Below, piece by piece: positions 14,584 to 23,874 of a stretch of DNA of 28,508 bases (its first letter is position 1; every line of letters starts with the position of its first letter). The DNA comes from JAYVYM01 sp046593925 (lineage in GTDB: Bacteria > Actinomycetota > Actinomycetes > Mycobacteriales > SCTD01): positions 1 through 28,508 of the forward strand of contig JBKJQN010000002.1 in assembly GCA_046593925.1 (NCBI GenBank), in the 5' to 3' direction. Both the position numbers and the translations under genes were made by a program. Under the pieces are notes generated by a model, which saw only the letters and a list, made by a program, of their open reading frames with translations, was not told where the DNA came from and ran no database searches.

Positions 14584-15336
14584 GTGGACGCCGGGCAGGC
14601 GGCGCTGCTCGCCGGTGCGGGGCTGGTGGCCGGCGCGGTCAACACGATCGCCGGGGCCGGATCGCTGCTGACCTTCCCCGCCCTGCTGGGTATCGGTCTG
14701 TCACCGCTGGCCGCCAACGTCACCAACTGTCTCGGGGTGATCCCGGGCAGTGCCAGCGGCGCCTACGGGATGCGCGAGGAGCTGCGTGGGCAGCGCTCCC
14801 TGCTGGTGCGGCTGTCGATGTGGATCGGTGCCGGGTCGCTGGTCGGCGCGGTGCTGCTGCTCGCGTTGCCCGGCGGGGCGTTCGACCGCGTCGTACCGGT
14901 GCTGGTGGGCGCGGCGGGGCTGCTGGTGCTCGCCCAACCACTGGTCGTCGCCCGTACCCGCCGCGATGCGAGCCACCCGCCGTCCCCGGGCACCGGGCCG
15001 GTGATCGGCGCCGTGGGCATCTACTCCGGCTACTTCGGCGCGGCCCAGGGCGTCATGCTGATCGGTGCGCTAGGGATGCTCGCCCCCGCGCCGCTGCGCC
15101 GCGTCAACGCGCTCAAGAACGTCATCGCGGTCACCGCCAACGGCGTCGCGGGAATCGTGTACGCCTTCTTCGCTCCGGTGGACTGGCTTGCCGTACTGCT
15201 GCTTGCCGTCGGCAGCGCCTGCGGCGGCCCGATCGGCGCCCTGCTCGCAAAGCGCATCCCACCCGGCCCGCTGCGCATCGGGATCGCAGCAGTTGCGCTC
15301 GCGGTCGCGGTACGGCTGGCCGTCAACGCCTGGTGA
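14584..15336 (+). CDS. TSUP family (TauE/SafE-type) anion exporter
   Basis: A 250-residue polytopic membrane protein with about seven or eight hydrophobic segments. The two-fold TSUP pattern is visible: GLVAGAVNTIAGAGSLLTFPALLGIGL at the N-terminus and VGIYSGYFGAAQGVMLIGALG in the second half, each followed by an asparagine-containing LKN/TNC motif (ANVTNCLGVIPG, VNALKNVIAV). The family exports or imports sulfite, sulfoacetate or other small anions, and substrate cannot be told here. The GTG start has GGAG about nine bases upstream. It precedes the acyl-CoA dehydrogenase by about 70 bases in the same direction but need not be co-transcribed. Confidence 0.88.
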   Translation: MDAGQAALLAGAGLVAGAVNTIAGAGSLLTFPALLGIGLSPLAANVTNCLGVIPGSASGAYGMREELRGQRSLLVRLSMWIGAGSLVGAVLLLALPGGAFDRVVPVLVGAAGLLVLAQPLVVARTRRDASHPPSPGTGPVIGAVGIYSGYFGAAQGVMLIGALGMLAPAPLRRVNALKNVIAVTANGVAGIVYAFFAPVDWLAVLLLAVGSACGGPIGALLAKRIPPGPLRIGIAAVALAVAVRLAVNAW

Positions 15337-15407
15337 CGTCGGCGCATCCAGGCCATCCGGACGTACCGTGAAGCCACCCGTCCCGCTCACCTTTCGGAGG
15401 TACTCCC

Positions 15408-16556
<1,149 letters not shown>

Positions 16557-16660
16557 CCGGGCAGAGGTGCATGCCCGACAGCGTGCCGCGCCCGGCGGTC
16601 GGCGGTAAGGCCGCAGGCCGGTGGGTGTGGGACCAGAGCCGCCCGACCCAGGAGCCGTCC

Positions 16661-18355
16661 GTGAGCCGTACCGCCAACACCGCAGCGCTGGCCGGGGCCC
16701 GCGACCTGCTGCTCGCCACCCGTACCGACTGGCAGCAGGCCACCGCGACCTTCAGCTGGCCGACGTTGACCGGACCGTTCTGCTGGGCGACCGACTGGTT
16801 CGACGCGGTCGGGCGCGGCAATGACGCGCTGGCGCTGTGGATCGTCGAGCAGGACGGCAGCGAGCTGCGGCTGAGCTACGACGACCTGGTCCGGCGTTCG
16901 GACCAGGTCGCCACCTGGCTGGCGCAGCAGGGCGTCGACCGCGGCGACCGGGTGATCCTGATGCTCGGCAACCAGGTCGAGCTGTGGGAGTCGGCGCTCG
17001 CGGTGATGAAGCTCGGCGCGGTCGTGCTGCCGACGACCACCGCGCTCGGCCCGGACGACCTCGCCGACCGGGTGGCCCGCGGCGGCGTGCAGCACGTGAT
17101 CGCGAATGTCGCTGACGTCGGCAAGTTCGCCGGGCTGGACCTGGCCGGCTACTGCGTCGACGGCTCGCCGCAGGGTTGGGGCGACTACCGGAAGGCCCGC
17201 CTGGTGACCCCCGAGCGGTTCGAGGCGGTCACCGAGCCCGGTGACCCGCTGCTGCTGTACTTCACCTCCGGGACGACCAGCCGACCCAAGCTCGTCGAGC
17301 ACACCCAGGTCAGCTATCCGGTCGGGCACCTGTCGACGATGTACTGGATCGGGCTGCAGCCAGGTGACCTGCACCTCAACATCAGCTCGCCGGGCTGGGC
17401 AAAGCACGCTTGGAGCTGCCTGTTCGCACCCTTCCTGGCGCAGGCCGCGGTGTTCGTCTACAACTACAGCCGGTTCGACGGCGAAGCGCTGCTACGCCAG
17501 GTGCGCGACAAGCAGGTCACGACGCTGTGCGCGCCGCCGACGGTCTGGCGGATGCTCGTGCAGAGCGACCTTTCCGCTGGGCCGGGGGTGCTGCGTGAGG
17601 TGGTCGCCGCCGGTGAGCCGCTCAACCCCGAGGTGATCACCCAGGTCGAGCGGCACTGGGGGTTGACCGTGCGCGACGGCTTCGGCCAGACCGAGACCAC
17701 CGCGCAGGTCGGCAACCCGCCGGGCCAGCTGCTCAAGCCCGGCTCGATGGGCCGGCCGCTGCCGGGCATCCCGGTCGTGCTGGTCGACCCGCTGACCGGT
17801 CACGCAGCTGGCACCGAGGGCGAGCTGTGCCTCGACCTCGCCGACCGCCCGCTCGCGCTGATGACCGGCTACCTGGGCGACCCGGAGCGGGCTGCCGAGG
17901 CGATGGCCGACGGCTGGTACCACACCGGCGATGTCGCTCAGCGCGACGCCGACGGCTACATCACCTACATCGGGCGCGCCGACGACGTCTTCAAGTCCTC
18001 CGACTACAAGATCTCGCCGTTCGAGCTCGAGAGCGTCCTGGTCGAGCACCCGGCCGTCGTCGAGGCCGCCGTGGTGCCCGTCCCCGATCCGGTACGCCAG
18101 GCGCTGCCCAAGGCCTACGTCACGCTTGCGGCCGGCTGGGCGCCGGACCGCGCGACCGCCCTCGCGCTGTTCGAGCACACCCGCAGCGGGCTGGCGCCGT
18201 ACCTGCGGGTACGCCGGCTGGAGTTCCTGACCGAGCTCCCCAAGACGGTCAGCGGGAAGATCCGCCGGGTCGAGCTGCGGCAAGCCGAGCAGGCAGAGCA
18301 GCACGGCGTCCAGTGGCGCGACGAGGACTTCCCCGAGCTGCGGTCGGCCCGCTGA
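16661..18355 (+). CDS. AMP-forming acyl-CoA synthetase (acetyl/medium-chain type)
   Basis: A 564-residue adenylate-forming enzyme activating a carboxylic acid with ATP and CoA. Motifs are the P-loop YFTSGTTSRPK (200-210), GFGQTETT (substrate and adenylate site), WYHTGDVAQRDADGYITYIGRADDVFKSSDYKI (hinge region) and PKTVSGKIRR, with the catalytic Lys533. SSDYKISPFELES is the form of the ACS/MACS branch, not FadD. GTG 16661 was preferred over an ATG 90 bases earlier because AGGAG lies six bases upstream and homologues begin with such a leader. It likely works with the preceding acyl-CoA dehydrogenase and ends three bases before the convergent CPBP gene. Confidence 0.9.
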   Translation: MSRTANTAALAGARDLLLATRTDWQQATATFSWPTLTGPFCWATDWFDAVGRGNDALALWIVEQDGSELRLSYDDLVRRSDQVATWLAQQGVDRGDRVILMLGNQVELWESALAVMKLGAVVLPTTTALGPDDLADRVARGGVQHVIANVADVGKFAGLDLAGYCVDGSPQGWGDYRKARLVTPERFEAVTEPGDPLLLYFTSGTTSRPKLVEHTQVSYPVGHLSTMYWIGLQPGDLHLNISSPGWAKHAWSCLFAPFLAQAAVFVYNYSRFDGEALLRQVRDKQVTTLCAPPTVWRMLVQSDLSAGPGVLREVVAAGEPLNPEVITQVERHWGLTVRDGFGQTETTAQVGNPPGQLLKPGSMGRPLPGIPVVLVDPLTGHAAGTEGELCLDLADRPLALMTGYLGDPERAAEAMADGWYHTGDVAQRDADGYITYIGRADDVFKSSDYKISPFELESVLVEHPAVVEAAVVPVPDPVRQALPKAYVTLAAGWAPDRATALALFEHTRSGLAPYLRVRRLEFLTELPKTVSGKIRRVELRQAEQAEQHGVQWRDEDFPELRSAR

Positions 18356-18379
18356 CGCTCAGCCGGCTAACGCTGAGCG
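18356..18379. terminator. Hairpin between convergent genes
   Basis: CGCTCAGC (18356-18363) pairs perfectly over 8 bp with GCTGAGCG (18372-18379) around the loop CGGCTAAC. It starts directly after the synthetase stop and contains the stop codon and last codons of the CPBP gene. It is therefore positioned to end both transcripts. No T-tract follows. Confidence 0.6.
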
Positions 18380-19099
18380 ACGGTCCCGGAACAGCGGCGG
18401 CAGGTAGCGCAGCATCAGTATCGACCAGGTCAGGTGGGTCAGGACCGGCGCCTGGATGCCGCCGGAGGCCCGCCGCTGCGCCCCGAGCAGGGCGCCCATG
18501 ACCACCGCTGCCAGCACCAGCGCCGGGTTGCGCGTCGCGCCGGTGGCCAGGGTGTACACCGCTGTGGACAGCACGACCGGGTGGCCCTCCCCGATCGCCG
18601 CGTAGAGCGCCCCGCGGAAGAAGACCTCCTCCGCGGCGCCGTTGGCCAGTGTCGTCAGCAGCACCAGCCCGTTGTTGCCCTGGTTGGCGTACGACAGCAC
18701 GGAGGAGATCGCCTGCTCGAGCACCGGGATGGTGCGCGCGATGTAGGCGCAGCCGTAGAAGACCCCGAAGGCTGCGACGCCGGTCAGCACCGGGGTCAGA
18801 ACGGGCCGGCGCAGGGTGTCGTCGCGGGCCTGCATCCAACCCAGGTGCAGCGGACCGGACACGAAGCCACCGGCGACCCAGGTGCCGGCTACGGCCAGCG
18901 TCAGGGCGTAGAACTCCCATGAGTCGGGCTTGGTCGACAGCGAGATGCCCAGCAGGCCGGCGCCCGCCAGGGACACCCCCGAGACGACCTTGCGACGGCG
19001 CAGGAACGCCTCGTCGGGCTGCCGGTGGTCGCGCGGCACCTTGTCCACCAGCCAGGTCGGCAGCGCCTTCACCACGGCCTGACGGTCAGGCAGCTTCAC
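18359..19099 (-). CDS. CPBP-family intramembrane glutamic protease (CAAX-like)
   Basis: A 246-residue integral membrane protein with about six or seven hydrophobic segments. The protease motif AAEEVFFRGALYA holds Glu157-Glu158 and Arg162. A later THLTWSILML (His222) provides the second-motif histidine, and MGALLGAQRRA lies between. CPBP proteins include CAAX proteases, bacteriocin-self-immunity proteins and membrane-protein processors; the substrate here is unknown. The GTG start overlaps the stop of the SDR gene by four bases (GTGA), so the pair is translationally coupled. Confidence 0.87.
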   Translation of the reverse strand: MKLPDRQAVVKALPTWLVDKVPRDHRQPDEAFLRRRKVVSGVSLAGAGLLGISLSTKPDSWEFYALTLAVAGTWVAGGFVSGPLHLGWMQARDDTLRRPVLTPVLTGVAAFGVFYGCAYIARTIPVLEQAISSVLSYANQGNNGLVLLTTLANGAAEEVFFRGALYAAIGEGHPVVLSTAVYTLATGATRNPALVLAAVVMGALLGAQRRASGGIQAPVLTHLTWSILMLRYLPPLFRDRRSALAG

Positions 19100-19989
19100 C
19101 CGCGACCGGCCTTGGCGCGCTCGCCAAGCGCCTGCAGCACCGCGTCGTCGTAGTCCATCGGCTCGAAGGGCACCAGCTCGCGGATGCTGTCGTCGCGGAC
19201 GACCACCTCGTTGCTCATCGAGTCGATGAGTGAACGGCCGGTCTGCACGTCGACGTCGGTCACCAGCGACAGCCAGCGCGAGGACAACCGGGGGGTGAGC
19301 AGCGGCACCGGGACGACGATCATCGTGCGGCCTTCGATCTTGGCGACCCGGCGCATCATGTCGACGTACTCGAGCACTTCGGTGCCGCCGATGTCGTACG
19401 CCCGCGAGCCGTCGACCGGTGCGTCGAGCACCCCGACCAGGTAGCGCACCACGTCGGCGACCCCGATCGGCTGGGTGCGGGTGCGAACCCAGCGCGGCGT
19501 GATCATGGCTGGCAGATGCTCGACGAGCTGGCGGGTCATCTCCCAGGAGATCCCGCCGTGCCCCACGATGATCCCGGCCCGCAGGGTCGTCACCGGCACA
19601 CCGCCGGTGCCGAGGAGCTGCTCGACCTCACGACGGCTGCGCAGGTGGGCCGACAGGTCGTCGGCGTCGTCGCCGAGCCCGCCGAGGTAGACGATCCGCG
19701 ATAGACCTGCAGTCCCCGCGACCTCGGCGAAGGTGCGCGCCGCGTCGGCGTCGCGCTGCATGAAGTCGGGGTGATCCAGGCTGTGCACGAGGTAGTAGGC
19801 GGCCTCGCACCCCTCGAGTGCGGCCTCCAGGGAGGCGCGGTCGTGCACGTCGCCGCGCACCGCCTGCCCGGCGCCCCGGTAGACCTCCGGGCGACGGGTC
19901 ATCGCCCGCACCTCGTGACCCGCCTCGACCAGGGCGGGGCAGAGCCGACGCCCGACGAAGCCGGATGCCCCGGCCACCAACACCTTCAT
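19096..19989 (-). CDS. NAD(P)-binding SDR, NmrA/YbjT-like
   Basis: A 297-residue atypical short-chain dehydrogenase. The nucleotide-binding GASGFVG occurs at 7-13. AAYYLVHSLDH, IVYLGGLG and TTLRAGIIVGHGGISWEM are the family landmarks, and the usual YxxxK catalytic pair is not evident, as in many NmrA-like proteins. The domain may sense NADP or modify a substrate such as a ubiquinone or lipid head. ATG 19989 begins the first Rossmann strand; there is no ribosome site, and a weak -10-like CAGAAT ends six bases before the ATG, so a leaderless mRNA is likely. It lies 50 bases after tetR on the same strand and is coupled to the CPBP gene. Confidence 0.85.
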   Translation of the reverse strand: MKVLVAGASGFVGRRLCPALVEAGHEVRAMTRRPEVYRGAGQAVRGDVHDRASLEAALEGCEAAYYLVHSLDHPDFMQRDADAARTFAEVAGTAGLSRIVYLGGLGDDADDLSAHLRSRREVEQLLGTGGVPVTTLRAGIIVGHGGISWEMTRQLVEHLPAMITPRWVRTRTQPIGVADVVRYLVGVLDAPVDGSRAYDIGGTEVLEYVDMMRRVAKIEGRTMIVVPVPLLTPRLSSRWLSLVTDVDVQTGRSLIDSMSNEVVVRDDSIRELVPFEPMDYDDAVLQALGERAKAGRG

Positions 19990-19997
19990 ACCGGTAT
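19988..19997. promoter_or_regulatory. Palindrome at the SDR start, possible TetR operator
   Basis: ATACCGGTAT is a perfect 10-bp palindrome overlapping the start codon of the SDR gene. Its ACCGGTAT half recurs at 20771-20778 in front of the alcohol dehydrogenase, on the other side of tetR, so both may be sites for the encoded TetR. Confidence 0.4.
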
Positions 19998-20039
19998 TCT
20001 GCGTTGGACCGGCCTGCGGCGCGACCCAGGGCTCGGCAC

Positions 20040-20642
20040 TCAGCCGCGCCGGGACAGCCCTCCGAAGGCCGTCGCGACGACCGCGTCAGCGATCTCCGCG
20101 ACGGTGTGGGCGCCGTCCGGCCGGAACCACTCCGCGATGCTGTTGACGGTGCCGAACAGCAGCCGGGTGACCAGGCGGGGGTCGACGTCGGCACGTACGT
20201 CGCCCTCGTCGATGGCGGCCCGCACCAGGGCGGACAGCCGGTTGTCGAACTCCCGGCGCCGTTCCAGCGCCCACCGCTCGGCAGCGGTGTTGCCGCGCAC
20301 CCGCAGCAGCAGCGTGACGTACGGCAGCCGCGCGGCCAGCACCTGGACGCTGCGCCGTACGACGTGCTCGAGCCGTGCGACAGCCGGCCCGGTCGTCGCG
20401 CCGGGCTCCGTCAGCACCGCGAACAGCGCGTCGACGGCGCGGGCAACCGCCAGCCGGAGCAGCTCCTCCTTGCCCGCGACGTGGTGGTAGATCGAGGACT
20501 TGGTGAGCCCGGTCGCGCGCGCAAGGTCCTCCATGCTGGTGGCGTCGTAGCCGCGCGCGTTGAACTCCGCGACCACGACCTCGAGCAGCTCGTCCTGGGA
20601 GTAGCGGGCCGGCCGGCCCGGCCGCCGGCCCGGACCCGTCAC
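20040..20642 (-). CDS. TetR-family transcriptional regulator
   Basis: A 200-residue regulator. The N-terminal helix-turn-helix domain is recognised from RYSQDELLEVVVAEFNARGYDATSMEDLARATGLTKSSIYHHVAGKEELL (about residues 13-62), the canonical TetR block. The C-terminal ligand domain (from about 66) includes PDGAHTVAEIADAVVATAF. Ligand is unknown, but acyl-CoA or alcohol-related ligands are common for regulators in this type of neighbourhood. GTG 20642 was chosen because it gives a standard length; an upstream start (20753) would add an unusual Arg/Gly leader. It is divergent from the ADH-MoxR-VWA operon and precedes the SDR-CPBP pair. Confidence 0.9.
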   Translation of the reverse strand: MTGPGRRPGRPARYSQDELLEVVVAEFNARGYDATSMEDLARATGLTKSSIYHHVAGKEELLRLAVARAVDALFAVLTEPGATTGPAVARLEHVVRRSVQVLAARLPYVTLLLRVRGNTAAERWALERRREFDNRLSALVRAAIDEGDVRADVDPRLVTRLLFGTVNSIAEWFRPDGAHTVAEIADAVVATAFGGLSRRG

Positions 20643-20763
20643 GAGCAGGCCCCGGACACGACAGGCAACGTACTGGCCTCGGGCAACCTGCTGACCGGCC
20701 GCTTGACCGGGCAGCACCGCGGCCGCGTCGCGACGGCCCCGGTGCGGCCGCACCGGCGCGCGG

Positions 20764-20781
20764 TGGTATGACCGGTATCAC
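20764..20781. promoter_or_regulatory. Possible TetR operator before the NDMA-type ADH
   Basis: TGGTATGACCGGTATCAC contains GGTAT twice, nine bases apart, and the ACCGGTAT element also found at the SDR start (19990-19997). It lies in the tetR/ADH divergent spacer, 38 bases before the ADH ATG. Assignment is by motif sharing. Confidence 0.4.
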
Positions 20782-20818
20782 AGGGGGCGCTTCCCCCTCG
20801 CGACGAGACGGAGTCCCC

Positions 20819-21937
20819 ATGAAGACCAAGGCAGCGGTCGTATACGAGACCGGCAAGCCCATCGAGCTCGTCGAGCTCGACCTCGACGGCCCGCGTGAGG
20901 GCGAGGTGCTGATCCGCTACACCCACGCCGGGCTGTGCCATTCCGACGTGCACATCTCGCACGGTGACCTCGAGGCCCGGCTGCCGATGGTGCTGGGGCA
21001 CGAGGGCGCCGGGACCATCGAGGAGGTCGGCCCGGGCGTCACGCGCGTCAAGGCCGGCGACCACGTCGTCTGCTCGTTCATCCCGAGCTGCGGCATCTGC
21101 CGGTGGTGCTCGACGGGGCAGCAGGCGATCTGTGACATGGGGGCCGCGATCCTGGAGGGTTACCTGCCGGGCGGCCGCTTCCCCTTCACCGGGCCGGGGG
21201 CGGAGAAGAACTACGGCGCGATGTGCATGCTCGGCACCTTCAGTCAGTACGCCACGATCCACCAGGGCTCAGTCGTCAAGGTCGACGACGACCTGCCGCT
21301 GGACAAGGCGGTGCTGGTCGGCTGCGGGGTACCCACCGGCTGGGGCTCGGCCGTGAACGCCGCGAACGTACGACCCGGCGAGACCGTGATCGTGGTCGGC
21401 GTCGGTGGTATCGGCATCAACGCGGTGCAGGGCGCGCGGTTCGCCGGAGCGAAGAACCTGATTGCGGTCGACCCGCTGGAGAACAAGCGCGAGAAGGCGA
21501 TGGAGCTCGGCGCGACACACGCCGTCGCGAGCGCCGCCGAGGCGATCGCGCTGGCCCAGTCGATGACCAACGGCAACGGCGCCGACAAGACGATCATCAC
21601 GACCGGTCTGGTCACCGAGGAGAACATCACGGACTCGTTCAACGCGACCGGCAAGGGCGGCACGATCGTCCTGACCGGTCTCAACAAGCTCAGCGAGACC
21701 AACATCAAGCTCCCGGGCACGATCATGACGCTGTTCAAGAAGACCCTGAAGGGCAGCCTGTTCGGCGACTGCAACCCGACCACCGACATCCCGAAGATCC
21801 TGGGGCTCTACCAGAGCGGCGACATCAAGCTCGACGAGATCATCACGAACACCTACACGCTCGACCAGGTCAACGAGGGCTACGACGACCTGCTGTCCGG
21901 CAAGAACGTGCGCGGCGTCCTGGTCCACGAACACTGA
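20819..21937 (+). CDS. NDMA-dependent alcohol dehydrogenase (Rxyl_3153-like MDR)
   Basis: A 372-residue zinc MDR enzyme. Catalytic zinc ligands are Cys40-His41 (GLCHSD), His61-Glu62 (GHEGAG) and Cys169 (LVGCGVPTGWGSA). Structural zinc cysteines are 91, 94, 97 and 105. The cofactor motif is VGVGGIG (193-199). Residue blocks GAAILEGYLPGG and LGTFSQYATIHQGSVVKVDDDLPLDKA match the actinobacterial NDMA-dependent branch. That branch holds its nicotinamide tightly, and in vitro it uses an artificial nitroso acceptor in place of free NAD. The natural electron acceptor is debated (mycofactocin-linked in related systems). ATG 20819 with GGAG upstream begins the conserved MKTKAAV. It heads the operon with the MoxR and VWA genes. 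Confidence 0.9.
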   Translation: MKTKAAVVYETGKPIELVELDLDGPREGEVLIRYTHAGLCHSDVHISHGDLEARLPMVLGHEGAGTIEEVGPGVTRVKAGDHVVCSFIPSCGICRWCSTGQQAICDMGAAILEGYLPGGRFPFTGPGAEKNYGAMCMLGTFSQYATIHQGSVVKVDDDLPLDKAVLVGCGVPTGWGSAVNAANVRPGETVIVVGVGGIGINAVQGARFAGAKNLIAVDPLENKREKAMELGATHAVASAAEAIALAQSMTNGNGADKTIITTGLVTEENITDSFNATGKGGTIVLTGLNKLSETNIKLPGTIMTLFKKTLKGSLFGDCNPTTDIPKILGLYQSGDIKLDEIITNTYTLDQVNEGYDDLLSGKNVRGVLVHEH

Positions 21938-22890
21938 GCACCTCCGACTGCGGGCGGGTCGCTGCCGCAGCGGCCCGCCCGTCGCTCGCGGAAGTCGCGT
22001 CGTCCGTCGTCGGCCGGTCCCGGGAGGTGGAGCTGCTCGTCGCGGCGCTCGACTGCGGTGCCCACGTCCTGCTGGAGGGGCCGCCCGGCACCGGCAAGAC
22101 GACGCTGCTGCGGGCTGTCGCGACGGCCAGCGCGGTGCCGTTCGTGTTCGTCGAGGGCAACGCCGAGCTGACCCCGGGCCGGCTGGTCGGGCACTTCGAC
22201 CCGGCGCAGGTGCTCGAGGCCGGCTACCGCGAGGACGTCTTCGTCGACGGCCCGCTCGTACAGGCGCTGCGCGACGGCGCCCTGCTGTACGTCGAGGAGG
22301 TCAACCGCGTCCCGGAGGAGACGCTGAACGTGCTGTTGACAGTGATGAGCGAGGGCGAGCTGCACGTTCCGCGCCTGGGCCGGGTCCTGGCGAGTGCCGG
22401 CTTCCGGCTGGTCGCGGCGATGAACCCGTTCGACGCCGTCGGCACCGCCCGGATCTCCTCGGCGGTCTACGACCGGGTCTGCCGGATCACGATGGGCTAC
22501 CAGAGTGCGCAGGACGAGGCGCAGATCGCGGTGCTGCGCGCCCCGGCCGTCGACGGGGCGTGGCGCGCGCAGGTCGTGGACCTGGTGCGCCGCACCCGCG
22601 AGCATCCCGATGTGCGGATCGGCTCGTCCGTGCGCGGCACGATCGACATGGTGCGGATGGCGGTGTCACTCGGCGAGCTGCGCAGCCTGTCGCCGCGCTC
22701 GTGGCGGACCGGCCTGGATGCCGCGCTGGTCGCGCTGTCGGGCCGGATCCGCCTTCAGGAGTCGTGCGGCCGGCCGCCGGAGGACGTCGTACGCGAGCTG
22801 TACGAGGCGGTGTTCGGCCGCGAGCCGGCTGCCGACGACGCCCAGGACGGCGACGACGCCGAGGACGGTGGTGCGCCGGGGGGAGCGTGA
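21934..22890 (+). CDS. MoxR-family AAA+ ATPase
   Basis: A predicted 318-residue ATPase. Walker A is GPPGTGKTTLL (49-59), Walker B plus sensor is LLYVEEVNRVPEETLN (about 120-135), and MNPFDAVGTARISSAVYDR holds the arginine-finger region. VFVEGNAELTPGRLVGHFDP is the recognised MoxR block. MoxR ATPases act as chaperones for metalloenzyme or cofactor maturation with VWA partners. No ATG, GTG or TTG lies before the ATPase fold in this frame. The earliest plausible start is CTG 21934-21936, overlapping the ADH stop as CTGA; the GTG near 22029 would delete the N-terminal SVVGRSRE block. The C-terminus is Asp-rich, and it overlaps the VWA gene by four bases (GTGA). Confidence 0.85.
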   Translation: MSTSDCGRVAAAAARPSLAEVASSVVGRSREVELLVAALDCGAHVLLEGPPGTGKTTLLRAVATASAVPFVFVEGNAELTPGRLVGHFDPAQVLEAGYREDVFVDGPLVQALRDGALLYVEEVNRVPEETLNVLLTVMSEGELHVPRLGRVLASAGFRLVAAMNPFDAVGTARISSAVYDRVCRITMGYQSAQDEAQIAVLRAPAVDGAWRAQVVDLVRRTREHPDVRIGSSVRGTIDMVRMAVSLGELRSLSPRSWRTGLDAALVALSGRIRLQESCGRPPEDVVRELYEAVFGREPAADDAQDGDDAEDGGAPGGA

Positions 22891-23822
22891 GCCCGCCGCC
22901 GGCGGGCACCGGTCAGGACGCCCCGCCGCAGCGGGCCCGCGGGCCGCAGCAGCGCACCACTGCCCGCGCGCAGCTCGCGCAGCGTGCGCACTTCGCCGAG
23001 ATCTCCCCCGAGGTCGGGGCACTTGACGAGCAGGCGTTCGCCGACGCGATGCGGGCCGACCCGGACGCCGCCCTGACGCTGCTCGTGGAGATGGGCTCGG
23101 CGACCGACGAGCGGCTCCGCGCCGCGGCCCGGTCGCTCGCCGCCCGCGTCGTGCTCGACCGGGCCCGTGCCGGCATCCCCCGGCGAGGCGGTATCGGCCG
23201 GCTCCGTCGGCAGAGCGCCGACCTCGGCGGCGACCTGGACGTCGATGCCTCGCTCGACGGGCTGCTGGAGGCCCGGGCCGCACGGCGCCGGCCGACCGCC
23301 GACTCGCTGGTCGCCGTCGACTGGGGGCGCCCGGAGCTCGCCCTCGTGCTGCTCGTCGACGCGTCCGGTTCGATGGGCGGCCAGCGGCTGGCGGCCGCTG
23401 CGCTGACGGCCGCGGCCTGCGCGCTGCGGGCTCCCGGCGACCACGCGGTGCTGTCCTTCGCCCGCGAGGTCACCGTCGTACGGCCGATGGACAGCACCCG
23501 GCCGCCCATCGATGTCGTCGACGCCGTCCTGGCGCTGCGCGGGCACGGGGTGACCTCGCTGACCACCGCGCTGACGGCGGCCGCCGGGCAGCTCGCCCGG
23601 ACCCGGGCCACCCGGCGGGTGGTCGTCCTGCTGTCTGACTGCCGCTCGACCGACGAGCAGGACCCGACGCCGCCCGCCCGGGCGCTACCCGAGCTGGTCG
23701 TGCTGTCGCCCGCGGACGACAGCGACGAGGCGGCCGCCCTCGCCGCCCGGGCCGGCGCCCGCTGGCTGCCGCTCGCCGGCGCGGCCGGTGCACCTGACGC
23801 CCTGCGCGAGCTGCTGGGCTGA
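22887..23822 (+). CDS. VWA-domain protein, CoxE-like partner of MoxR
   Basis: A 311-residue protein. The N-terminal half is Arg/Ala-rich and helical, with PEVGALDEQAFADAMRADPDAALTLLVEMGSATDERLRAAAR. The C-terminal von Willebrand A domain (about 150-310) carries a complete MIDAS start, VDASGSMGG (Asp158, Ser160, Ser162), then GVTSLTTAL and LLSDCRSTDEQD. Such proteins pair with MoxR ATPases to insert or activate metal cofactors, as in CoxDE and methanol-dehydrogenase clusters. The GTG start overlaps the MoxR stop by four bases with a GGGGGAG site. Gene order suggests it serves the upstream NDMA-type dehydrogenase or a distant enzyme. Confidence 0.85.
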   Translation: MSPPPAGTGQDAPPQRARGPQQRTTARAQLAQRAHFAEISPEVGALDEQAFADAMRADPDAALTLLVEMGSATDERLRAAARSLAARVVLDRARAGIPRRGGIGRLRRQSADLGGDLDVDASLDGLLEARAARRRPTADSLVAVDWGRPELALVLLVDASGSMGGQRLAAAALTAAACALRAPGDHAVLSFAREVTVVRPMDSTRPPIDVVDAVLALRGHGVTSLTTALTAAAGQLARTRATRRVVVLLSDCRSTDEQDPTPPARALPELVVLSPADDSDEAAALAARAGARWLPLAGAAGAPDALRELLG

Positions 23823-23874
23823 CGGGTGCGCCCTGCGATCACCCAGCTCGTGCGGGCCACCGGCCCGGGGCGTC

